Of a stretch of 64,000 nt of DNA, positions 51,076 to 58,031 are shown in pieces (positions within the stretch are counted from its first letter, which is position 1; every line of letters begins with the position of its first letter). Position numbers and translations under genes: made by a program. Source of the stretch: Arthrobacter silvisoli (lineage in GTDB: Bacteria > Actinomycetota > Actinomycetes > Actinomycetales > Micrococcaceae). The DNA is taken from NCBI RefSeq assembly GCF_003369445.1, contig NZ_QRCU01000037.1, positions 158,269-222,268 on the forward strand. Direction: 5' to 3'. The notes beneath the pieces are model-generated. The model was not told where the DNA came from. It made no database searches and worked only from the letters and a program-made list of their open reading frames with translations.

Positions 51076-52062
51076 CTAGAAGGACGTGAAGTGCTTGGCG
51101 ACTGAGTCTTGCCGCGCGCTTCCGGCAAGCTCGGATCGGTCCATTCCCGAAGGCGGGACGAACATGCCTTCTTCCCCTTCTTCCAATTCCTCGAGGGGTC
51201 GCTGGGCCTTCAACCGCGCCAACGCAATCTCGGCATCCCCCGGCCAGCACATGGACGGGATGCCGATGTGGCCGTCCCCAACGTACGGCCGTGAAATCGT
51301 GATGCGCCCGTCCAAGGCAAGGAACGCCCCGGAGGACTCGCCAAGCTCGGCGAGGAAGGGTTCAAGATGCTCCACCGTGTGCCAGGTGTCTCCCGCATTG
51401 TGGACGTACGAAATCAGGTTTCCCCTGTTCCAGCGCGGATCCGTGTAACGGTCAGCAATGCGGAACCGGTGCGGGAAGTCCGCCATGATCTCGTCATAGG
51501 ACATGCCCGGCCACGCCGCCCGCAGCGTTTCCAGGACCGGAGTACGGATGGAGTACCGGAACACATCGGTCTGCGGAATGCGCGGCACCGCGATTGAATT
51601 GCGGAACCGGGCTCCCATCCGCATGGCGACAAATCCTCCGGCGGACGAGCCCTCCAGCACCAGGTAGCGCGCACCGGACGCAGCCATCACCTTGCGGATG
51701 ATCGCCTCCATCCAGTCATCGGGATCAACCGCGGGCGTCCCGAGATACCAGGACAACCTGTTCGCGGGGGCAAGCGTCAACGTCGGGTCGGAAAAGAGCA
51801 CAAACGGAGACCGGGAATTCCTCGAAATGGCAACCGGCGCAAAATAGCGGCCATCAGGCGTACTTGGCCCTTTTGCGGCGTGGAATCCGGCCCGCATTTC
51901 GTTGCGGACGCTCTTCTGGCAATTGACCAGGAAAGACAAGGTCATTCCGTCGCCAATGGCGAGCGTGTAGATCCTTTCCTCATCCGCCGTTGTGGGCCTG
52001 AAGTCGTCGATGCTCCCGAGGTGGACAACTGGTACACCGTAGAACTCGTCGTGCTCTTCCAC
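51076..52062 (-). CDS. Stand-alone alpha/beta-hydrolase of the window's DUF6270-linked family
   Basis: This protein of about 328 residues has a hydrolase core with ARYLVLEGSSAGGFVAMRMG as nucleophile elbow and IAVPRIPQTDVFRYS as the following P-Q-T-D motif (compare NPQTN at 9698 and NAQTD at 49028). A candidate histidine is in PYVGDGHIGIPSM. The C-terminus is acidic and then variable. It matches the hydrolase halves of the fusions but has no DUF6270 partner in the same chain. The start is uncertain: the GTG at 52062 gives a natural N-terminus, but an in-frame TTG at 52101 has AAGGGAG 11 nt upstream. It is downstream of the giant glycosyltransferase on the same strand. Confidence 0.7.
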   Translation of the reverse strand: MEEHDEFYGVPVVHLGSIDDFRPTTADEERIYTLAIGDGMTLSFLVNCQKSVRNEMRAGFHAAKGPSTPDGRYFAPVAISRNSRSPFVLFSDPTLTLAPANRLSWYLGTPAVDPDDWMEAIIRKVMAASGARYLVLEGSSAGGFVAMRMGARFRNSIAVPRIPQTDVFRYSIRTPVLETLRAAWPGMSYDEIMADFPHRFRIADRYTDPRWNRGNLISYVHNAGDTWHTVEHLEPFLAELGESSGAFLALDGRITISRPYVGDGHIGIPSMCWPGDAEIALARLKAQRPLEELEEGEEGMFVPPSGMDRSELAGSARQDSVAKHFTSF

Positions 52063-52121
52063 TAATTTGTCGCTCTCTCGTGTTACGGGCAGGGCTTCCA
52101 AGGGTTCAGAGGCTCCCTTGC

Positions 52122-55100
52122 CTAGCTTCTGGCAGGGACGACAACCCACGTCAGGGCGGACTGCTCCGTTTCCGGCGTCCCGGAACCGACGCGCCGGATT
52201 TCGGCAAACGTTCCAGTGCGCTCCAATTCAATAATGGGACCGCCGGGCTCTGCGCCTTCTTCAAAGGGCCGTGCCGACAAAACGTCCCAGTCACCAAAGC
52301 GGGTGGCGTGCAGGAGATCCTCGAAATATGTATCGTCCGGCACGTTGTTCCAGGTCGCCAGCCAGTCCACGTCGATGCTTTCCAGCTCGGACTCCGGCGC
52401 CACAAGGATCCCGTGCTGCTCCAGCTTCGTGCGGTCGCCGGCGTCGAGATGGTCCGCGAATACTACCCGCGGGCGCCAGGTTTGACGTGTCATGGCTTCG
52501 ATGTCGGCCGAACCGGCCGCCGCGGCCACCACCGCATAGGACGGCAGCACCGGCGCGACGACGGGGATGCCGGCGGTCCGCATCACGATGGTCAGTGCCT
52601 GGTCAGCCAGGTGGGACCGCGTAATGGTACGCATCTGGTTCCATGCCTCTTCCAGCCGCAGCTTCTCATCGGTCATCCATCCGGCCAGCAGTTCCGCCCA
52701 GCGCTCATCCGAATCGCCCGCCTCGATGCCCTGGATCTGCTCCGTGATTCCACGGCCGCGGCCGCTGAGGACCACGGACCCGCTCGCGGCAACTTCGACC
52801 ACGCGCCGGGAGAACATTGTCGGGGAATCGTTCGCCGAGTTGACATTGATGCTCACCGGATGGGCCTTGTAGACCTTCAGGACCTCCTGGTAGGGCACGC
52901 CTTCCCGGACGAACGGAGCCAATTCCGCCGGGAACCGGTACGGCGAGTTGGGTACGTTGACCTGACGGTCGTAGATGGTCAGGCCATGGAGCTTGGCAGC
53001 GTCAAGGATCCGGTGGAGTTCGTCTGAGCGTTCCTTGAAGCGGTCACCGTAATAGGTGCCTGCATAGCTGACCGTATGCAGATAGGGCCTGTCCGTGGGC
53101 ATCGGGTTGTGGATCGCAGGCTCGGCGTAGAACGGCAGCGAGGAGACCGTCTGCACCACGGATTCTTCGTTCTGCAGGTACTTGCCCACCATGTCAGCAT
53201 CGGTAGTGAAAACGTGGTCCATCATGGCCGCAGTGCGCTCAAACGCACGGAAATGTACCGGGTCCTCCTTGTTCCAGAAGATCACCGGAATGTTCCGCGC
53301 ACGGGCCACCTTGATGATCCGTTCAAGGTCGACGATCTCATCCGGGTAGTAGGCAACCCCGCGGCGCCACTGGTAGTCGGGGCCTTCCCACGCCGACTCG
53401 ACAAAGATTGCGTCAAGGTCAAGCGAGGCCACCTGGACAAAGCCTTCGGTCCTGGACAGCGGCACGGTCTCAAAGGAGTGGGCGATCGTGGCGCTGGTGA
53501 ACTGGTCGGCAATGACACCGACCCTCATCGACGCCAAATCGCGCTGAATTGCGGGTGAAAGGGCCGTTGAGTAGCTCTGTTGCGCTTGCGTGATACACGT
53601 CAGCGGGCTGGAGGCAGACGCGAAAGTCGCGTCGGCTTGTGCAGCACAGCGTGCCGACAGCTCCTCGTCACGGCGGCCTTCGGGGACGTCGCACAGGTCT
53701 TCGCTCAGGAAGGGAACACCAAGGCGACGCGCTGCCAGCAGCGCCGGCAGCGCCACCCAGAAGTCCCCTTGCGCGGCGATGGCAGCCGGCCGGAAGGCGC
53801 GCGCCTCCCGCACGATCGCGTCAGTTGCTGCAAGGACGAATTTCGGCAACCGCAGTCCGGCGGAGTTTCTCAGGGGTATGCGGACCGCCGCGACGCCGCC
53901 CAGTTCGATCTCTGTGCGTCCTGCGTCCTCGGCGTCGAAGGCGGGATTGATTGCCGCGGAGGCGACACTCACCAGGTGCAAGGAGCCGGACTCGACGTCG
54001 TCCGCTACGGCAGTGGGCCAGGAGTTGCCCGCCGCCGCGCTGCGGGTTTCGTCGACCACAAACAGGACACTCTCGGGCCTGACAAGATAGGCGGCACCCT
54101 TGCTGCGTTCGGGTATCTTCGGCAACTCGTCCTTCAGCGCCTCGATTCCTTCCTTCCAGCGCCGGTCGAAAAGGTAACGCTGCGAGGGGCGGTCCACGAG
54201 CTCGGGGTGCTCGACAGCCAGCTGACGGATCCTGTCCAGTTCGCCGTCGCGCTCCAGCACAGCAAACAGCCGCGCCAAGGAGACGCTGTTCGGTTTCGCC
54301 AGGAAACGCTGCTCGGAAGCCTCGGCGGAGATGTTCTCGCCGGGGGTGGCCGAGTGGGTTCCTTCAAGAGTCAGAAGGAGCCGCAGCCAATCCTGTCCGT
54401 TCTTCACCAGGTCGAACTGCCGAGCATGTGCAACCGCGGCGTTCGAAGCCTCGGCGTAGTCCTCGGGGCTTTCGTTGATCCGCTTGATGTAGTCAACCGC
54501 AGCCGCCGTGTCCTCGTGGACCCATTCGTCGCCGAAGATCTCCCGCGCACCCTCCCGGTCCCAGACCACGGGTACCGCGCCGGAAGCCATGCCCTCGACG
54601 GGAGCCAGGTGGAATGTTTCGCGGAAACTGGGCGACAGCATCCACCCGATGTTCTGGAACCAGCGGCCCATGTCGGGACCGAACTCATCGAAGGCGATCC
54701 TGCGCCGCAACCCGGGATTCAGGGCGATCCGCTCATAGAAAGCCTCGTAAGCCTCACGGATGACTTCGTCCTGCCACATCCATCCGTAGTCCCAAGGCGC
54801 GCGGCCACGGATGTGGACCGTGTACCGGGGATCCGCGGCGAGCAGCCCCTCCAGGATGTCCAGGGCGCGATCGGGCCGCTTCAGGATCGGAACAATTCCT
54901 GCGATCCCGATGTGGAAGCGCGCCCCGTCTTTCTTGGGACGGTTCAAGTCCAGGACGTCGACCACGTTCGGGATGACGGAGGTCTTCTCGCGGGGCCAGC
55001 CCAGTTCCTCGACGACTTTGTTCCGGTAAAACTCGGAGACAAAAATGATCCGGTCGACATTCGCAATGTTGATTTCCTGGATCCACGGGGAAAACAGTTC

Positions 55101-56540
55101 ATATCCGTGGAACCTCACCACCAGGGTTTGCCCCGGCTGTTTCTCCCACGAGTACCACACGGCGTTATGGGACGCGAACTCACAGAAGATGACGTCGGCC
55201 CAGTCCAGGAGGGTCCGGCTCTGCGTTTCATCCTGCTGGTTCTGGGCTACCCAATGGTCTGCCCGCAGTTCCACATCCTGCCTTTGCGACAGCACGTCAA
55301 TAAGCTCGCCGGCAAACTTGAAATCGTGGCCGGCCACGAGGATGCGCCGCTTGGCAGGGAGGAACGGAACAGCCGCATAATCCGCGACAGCCCTGTCGAG
55401 GTAGTCACGGAAAAGTCCGGCGTCCGATCCGGCGTTTGCTGCAGATGAAGACGTTGCGTCCATGCCGACGGCAAGCGACGGAAGCAATACTCCCTTGGAC
55501 GTCGCCGCCGGGATCCTCGACTCAAGGACAGCCCTGGCGTCGTCCCTCACAAAGACAAGGCGCGACGCAGTCTCCGCAAACTGTTGGAAAAGCTGCCTTG
55601 ACCCGTTGAATTCATCCAGGCTTTCAAAGTCAATCAGTGGCCACAATTTACGCCGCAGGACGCTATTGGTGAACCCGGAGACCACCGTTTCCAGATCGTC
55701 GGTGAGGACCGCGCAGCAATCGAGATCGGATGAGGCCACGGCAACATGCCAGGCCGCGAACCGCGGCAGTAACCGCTCGTTCTCAACCTGGTGCCCGGCC
55801 GTAGCAGGCTGCAGCACGGTGATGTGGGGGCTGTCCTGCTCCACGGAACCAAAAATGGATTCTCCGTCGTGGCACAGGAGGATCACGTGGACGTCCTCGG
55901 AGGCCACAGAACGTGCCATCCGGTAGGTGCGGCTGGCCCAGTCCACCATGTCCTGAACCCCGGGCCGCCTGTACAGCAGGACCCGGCGCTGCGCCCGTTT
56001 CAAGGCGTGCATCCTCCGGGCGTCGCAGTCGTCAATGAGATGGACCCGGTGATTGGCTGCCGGGACAGCCTGCCGGAGCACGTGCCGCTGGCCCGCATCT
56101 TCCACGAGGGTGAACGCGGAATACTGCACAACGGCTTGCAGGTCTTCGAGTCCGCCCCGGGCAGCGTTGCTGCGGGAAGCTACGTCGGCGGCCGGAAGGA
56201 AGGACCAGAGGCGCGCAGCGGGGAACCCCCGCCGCGCAAGTTCCTGGTTAAGAAGCAGGCCGTCGGCAAGGACGAGGTCGAAGCCGTCTTGTTCGAATCG
56301 GTCGTGTACCACCGAAGCGTACGCGCGGATGAACTCGGCATCCGTTCCGGTTTCGGTCCCGGAATGGACGAATGTCCCGGCGGGCGGCGAGTCCAGGAGT
56401 TCCTCCAACTCCGCCGATGCTGCGACCATGGAGTACCCGGCGACCCCGAGCGTTCCCAGGAACTTTCCAACTGCCGCGAAATGACTGCGGCCGGCTTCCA
56501 CTGACTCCGGCGTATACGCCGAGCAAAAGAGCACCTTCAT
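52122..56540 (-). CDS. Giant multi-module glycosyltransferase with permuted module order
   Basis: This 1472-residue cytoplasmic protein has about 390 N-terminal residues of unrecognised, partly GT-like sequence. A GT-B module C equivalent (399-725) follows: ILVAGHDFKFAGEL, IFCEFASHNAVWYSW, FHIGIAGIVPILKRPDRALD, SFRETFHLAPVEGMASGAVPVVW. Residues about 820-985 match only the N-terminal half of module A of the enzyme at 23844 (IVREARAFRPAAIAAQGDFWVALPALLAARRLGVPF). The CgeB module B plus its extension (1006-1472) has IFVESAWEGPDYQW, PVIFWNKEDPVHF, DSPTMFSRRVVEVAASGS and YFEDLLHATRFGDWDV. Order is therefore C-(half A)-B, against A-B-C in the other enzyme. The ATG at 56540 lies 1 nt after the stop of the upstream small gene. 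Confidence 0.83.
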   Translation of the reverse strand: MKVLFCSAYTPESVEAGRSHFAAVGKFLGTLGVAGYSMVAASAELEELLDSPPAGTFVHSGTETGTDAEFIRAYASVVHDRFEQDGFDLVLADGLLLNQELARRGFPAARLWSFLPAADVASRSNAARGGLEDLQAVVQYSAFTLVEDAGQRHVLRQAVPAANHRVHLIDDCDARRMHALKRAQRRVLLYRRPGVQDMVDWASRTYRMARSVASEDVHVILLCHDGESIFGSVEQDSPHITVLQPATAGHQVENERLLPRFAAWHVAVASSDLDCCAVLTDDLETVVSGFTNSVLRRKLWPLIDFESLDEFNGSRQLFQQFAETASRLVFVRDDARAVLESRIPAATSKGVLLPSLAVGMDATSSSAANAGSDAGLFRDYLDRAVADYAAVPFLPAKRRILVAGHDFKFAGELIDVLSQRQDVELRADHWVAQNQQDETQSRTLLDWADVIFCEFASHNAVWYSWEKQPGQTLVVRFHGYELFSPWIQEINIANVDRIIFVSEFYRNKVVEELGWPREKTSVIPNVVDVLDLNRPKKDGARFHIGIAGIVPILKRPDRALDILEGLLAADPRYTVHIRGRAPWDYGWMWQDEVIREAYEAFYERIALNPGLRRRIAFDEFGPDMGRWFQNIGWMLSPSFRETFHLAPVEGMASGAVPVVWDREGAREIFGDEWVHEDTAAAVDYIKRINESPEDYAEASNAAVAHARQFDLVKNGQDWLRLLLTLEGTHSATPGENISAEASEQRFLAKPNSVSLARLFAVLERDGELDRIRQLAVEHPELVDRPSQRYLFDRRWKEGIEALKDELPKIPERSKGAAYLVRPESVLFVVDETRSAAAGNSWPTAVADDVESGSLHLVSVASAAINPAFDAEDAGRTEIELGGVAAVRIPLRNSAGLRLPKFVLAATDAIVREARAFRPAAIAAQGDFWVALPALLAARRLGVPFLSEDLCDVPEGRRDEELSARCAAQADATFASASSPLTCITQAQQSYSTALSPAIQRDLASMRVGVIADQFTSATIAHSFETVPLSRTEGFVQVASLDLDAIFVESAWEGPDYQWRRGVAYYPDEIVDLERIIKVARARNIPVIFWNKEDPVHFRAFERTAAMMDHVFTTDADMVGKYLQNEESVVQTVSSLPFYAEPAIHNPMPTDRPYLHTVSYAGTYYGDRFKERSDELHRILDAAKLHGLTIYDRQVNVPNSPYRFPAELAPFVREGVPYQEVLKVYKAHPVSINVNSANDSPTMFSRRVVEVAASGSVVLSGRGRGITEQIQGIEAGDSDERWAELLAGWMTDEKLRLEEAWNQMRTITRSHLADQALTIVMRTAGIPVVAPVLPSYAVVAAAAGSADIEAMTRQTWRPRVVFADHLDAGDRTKLEQHGILVAPESELESIDVDWLATWNNVPDDTYFEDLLHATRFGDWDVLSARPFEEGAEPGGPIIELERTGTFAEIRRVGSGTPETEQSALTWVVVPARS

Positions 56541-56541
56541 G

Positions 56542-57138
56542 TCAGATTCCGCCTTCGTTCGTCGGTGCATACGGCGCCTTGGCAGACCGAAGCGCTATCT
56601 GGAATATTGCGCGCCGGGGAGCTCCTTCCGGCACGCTGCTCCGGGAGTGCTCGGAAGGGAAGATTTCCGTGGCGATTTCCCGGAGCATGTTTGTGAAATA
56701 ACCGTCGGGAGTTCCGTTTTCAATGAACAGGACCGGTACCTGGCGCTTCCGGCTCCACGGCAGGAGCCTGCGGATTGTGTCGACCGCAGCTCCGCCCGTG
56801 GCGTCTTCAGTGCCGAACCATGGCCCGTCCTGGAACGCGGAGCGGTGGATCACGATCATCCGCGGCTGCCCGGCATCGACGGAATTGACCAAAGTCGAAG
56901 GCAGGAGCGGCATGACGGAGTAAGACTTTTCCAGCTCGTCGTACAGTTCATCGTGAACGATCGTGGCGACTTTGAGCCTGGGGTGGTTCGGAGACGCCGA
57001 GTGGTATCCGATCCGGAGCATGTCGGCGAGCCTGATCTTGGCGTCATTCGGCGGCGGCGGGGTGGATGACCGCCCCCTCGTGGCAAGCAACCGTTCAACG
57101 CTGCCGATGCCGGGGTCGAGTTCTTTGTCTTTAACCAT
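56542..57138 (-). CDS. Small protein resembling the N-terminal half of a CgeB/DUF3880 module
   Basis: This 198-residue protein has no recognised whole-protein family. Its middle aligns by eye with the first half of the CgeB modules: KVATIVHDELYDELEKSYSV parallels VGVIADQFT, MIVIHRSAFQDGPWFG parallels LFVESAWEGxxxxW, and QVPVLFIENGTPDGYF parallels IPVIFWNKEDPVHF. The nucleotide-binding second half (SPTMFSRR...EVAASG) is missing. It ends 1 nt before the giant glycosyltransferase start, so the two are coupled. It could be a regulatory or scaffolding subunit, or a relic. A GGGGAG lies 12 nt before the ATG, rather far. Confidence 0.62.
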   Translation of the reverse strand: MVKDKELDPGIGSVERLLATRGRSSTPPPPNDAKIRLADMLRIGYHSASPNHPRLKVATIVHDELYDELEKSYSVMPLLPSTLVNSVDAGQPRMIVIHRSAFQDGPWFGTEDATGGAAVDTIRRLLPWSRKRQVPVLFIENGTPDGYFTNMLREIATEIFPSEHSRSSVPEGAPRRAIFQIALRSAKAPYAPTNEGGI

Positions 57139-57210
57139 GCTTACGCGATTCTCCCCAGTAGATTTCCCGACCAGTGCACCGTCGGCCTTTCGCGTTCGAG
57201 CACGCTGTGT

Positions 57211-57241
57211 ATGTTACAAGATCCCGGTGCACACCGTTCAA
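57211..57241 (-). promoter_or_regulatory. Candidate promoter for the second polysaccharide block (leftward arm)
   Basis: On the minus strand TTGAAC (57236-57241) is followed, after 17-19 nt, by TGTAACAT (57211-57218). Transcription would start near 57204 and give a leader of about 65 nt before the 56542-57138 gene. The TAACAT core is shared with the candidate wecB -10. Confidence 0.45.
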
Positions 57242-57405
57242 AACCGTGACAGACCGAGCCGTTCTTGAACTCTCTGCGCCAGGACCGGATTACTTGACTT
57301 TTATCCGCCTGCCGGACGTAGTAGAGGCCACGAACCGGCGGGGCACATCAATACCTAAGAATGGCTGGTGCGAAAGGAATCCAATCCCGATATTCGCCGG
57401 AATTG

Positions 57406-57438
57406 AAAAACGACCCCGGGCAATTGCCCGGAGCCGTT
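57406..57438 (-). terminator. Intrinsic terminator of tRNA-Glu
   Basis: The perfect palindrome CCGGGCAATTGCCCGG (57416-57431) is flanked by AAACG/CGTTT and is followed on the minus strand by TTTTT (complement of 57406-57410). It lies directly downstream of the tRNA-Glu 3' end. Confidence 0.75.
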
Positions 57439-57441
57439 TCA

Positions 57442-57517
57442 TGGTGACCCCAGCGGGATTCGAACCCGCGTTACCGCCGTGAGAGGGCGGCGTACTAGGC
57501 CGCTATACGATGGGGCC
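57442..57517 (-). tRNA. tRNA-Glu (anticodon CUC)
   Basis: The 76-nt cloverleaf has acceptor GGCCCCA/TGGGGTC, anticodon stem CCGCC/GGCGG with loop CTCTCAC (anticodon CTC, reads GAG), T-arm GCGGG-TTCGAAT-CCCGC, and an encoded CCA end. A terminator follows. It precedes gltX in the region (2.8 kb), whose product charges it. Confidence 0.95.
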
Positions 57518-57645
57518 AAGTACTTTTCTGATTGCGTTTCCCGCAATCAAGCTGAACTATTGTTTCATACATTCAGCTTCGTTCCAAATCGGCGAACCGC
57601 TTGAAACTTCCGAATCGGCCTCGTTTTACCTCGGCTTATTCAGAG

Positions 57646-57717
57646 CTGGGATACCAGGACTCGAACCTAGAATGACGGTACCAGAAACCGTAGTGTTGCC
57701 AATTACACCATATCCCA
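57646..57717 (-). tRNA. tRNA-Gln (anticodon CUG)
   Basis: This 72-nt cloverleaf has acceptor TGGGATA/TATCCCA, anticodon stem ACGGT/ACCGT with loop TTCTGGT (anticodon CTG, reads CAG), and T-arm CTAGG-TTCGAGT-CCTGG. Unlike tRNA-Glu it has no encoded CCA. The T at the first position of the acceptor is the usual U1-A72 of tRNA-Gln. Confidence 0.95.
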
Positions 57718-58031
57718 TTGTCGCTTTCAGGCCGGACCCGAAGGCTTCAACCTTCCGCTCCGTGCCCCTCAGCACGAGTAATTACTTTACCCGAGACTCC
57801 CGGCACGCACAAATCGGCTGGCGGCCGGTGATCTGCAGCATCCAGGGGTCCGATAGCGCACCACGCGGAACCCCTTGATCCGGCGGCCTGCTTAAGTTTA
57901 CTCTCGGTAAGTTACCGCTCGGTAACCAGCATCCGAAGCCCACCTTGCGGACGGGGTCCGGATGCCGACCATGCCACATGGGGGTCTTTGCCTGCAACGT
58001 CGCAGGCATGGAGACGTCGAAAGGAAAGCCT
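57718..58031. other. Divergent intergenic region between tRNA-Gln and the YhgE-like gene
   Basis: No gene was found. It holds a likely TetR-type operator (57905-57926), a candidate rightward promoter (TTGATC at 57875-57880 and TTTACT at 57897-57902, 16 nt apart), a perfect hairpin TGCCTGC-N6-GCAGGCA (57989-58008), and the ribosome-binding site of the YhgE-like gene. Confidence 0.65.
57905..57926. promoter_or_regulatory. Candidate TetR-family operator upstream of the YhgE-like gene
   Basis: GTTACCG-CT-CGGTAAC (57911-57926) is a perfect inverted repeat, overlapped by CGGTAA-G-TTACCG (57905-57917). It lies at the predicted transcription start of the candidate promoter TTGATC-N16-TTTACT. This symmetry is typical of TetR/AcrR-type operators; no tetR gene is in the window. 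Confidence 0.5.

Larger units (their letters stand above)
57139..57441. other. Intergenic region between the small CgeB-like gene and tRNA-Glu
   Basis: No credible gene. It contains a candidate leftward promoter near 57211-57241 and the tRNA-Glu terminator near 57406-57438. A plus-strand reading frame here ends in sequence antisense to tRNA-Glu and is rejected. Confidence 0.7.

Noticed and set aside
57174..57482. A plus-strand reading frame of about 100 codons ending in MVTPAGFEPALPP.
   Set aside because: Its end is antisense to tRNA-Glu; this peptide is the well-known false translation of that tRNA. No ribosome-binding site supports it.
47931..57517. The second polysaccharide block as an integrative element inserted at the 3' end of tRNA-Glu.
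   Set aside because: No integrase is present, and I found no repeat of the tRNA 3' sequence at the far end of the block.
57529..57549. Perfect 8-bp hairpin TGATTGCG-TTTCC-CGCAATCA between the two tRNA genes as a terminator.
   Set aside because: It is a real hairpin but has no T tract on the minus-strand exit, and the next tRNA follows closely; it could equally be a processing signal.
58008..58031. ATG at 58008 as the start of the YhgE-like protein.
   Set aside because: Kept only as an alternative: there is no Shine-Dalgarno site and the A lies in a hairpin arm, whereas AAGGAAAG directly precedes the TTG at 58032.
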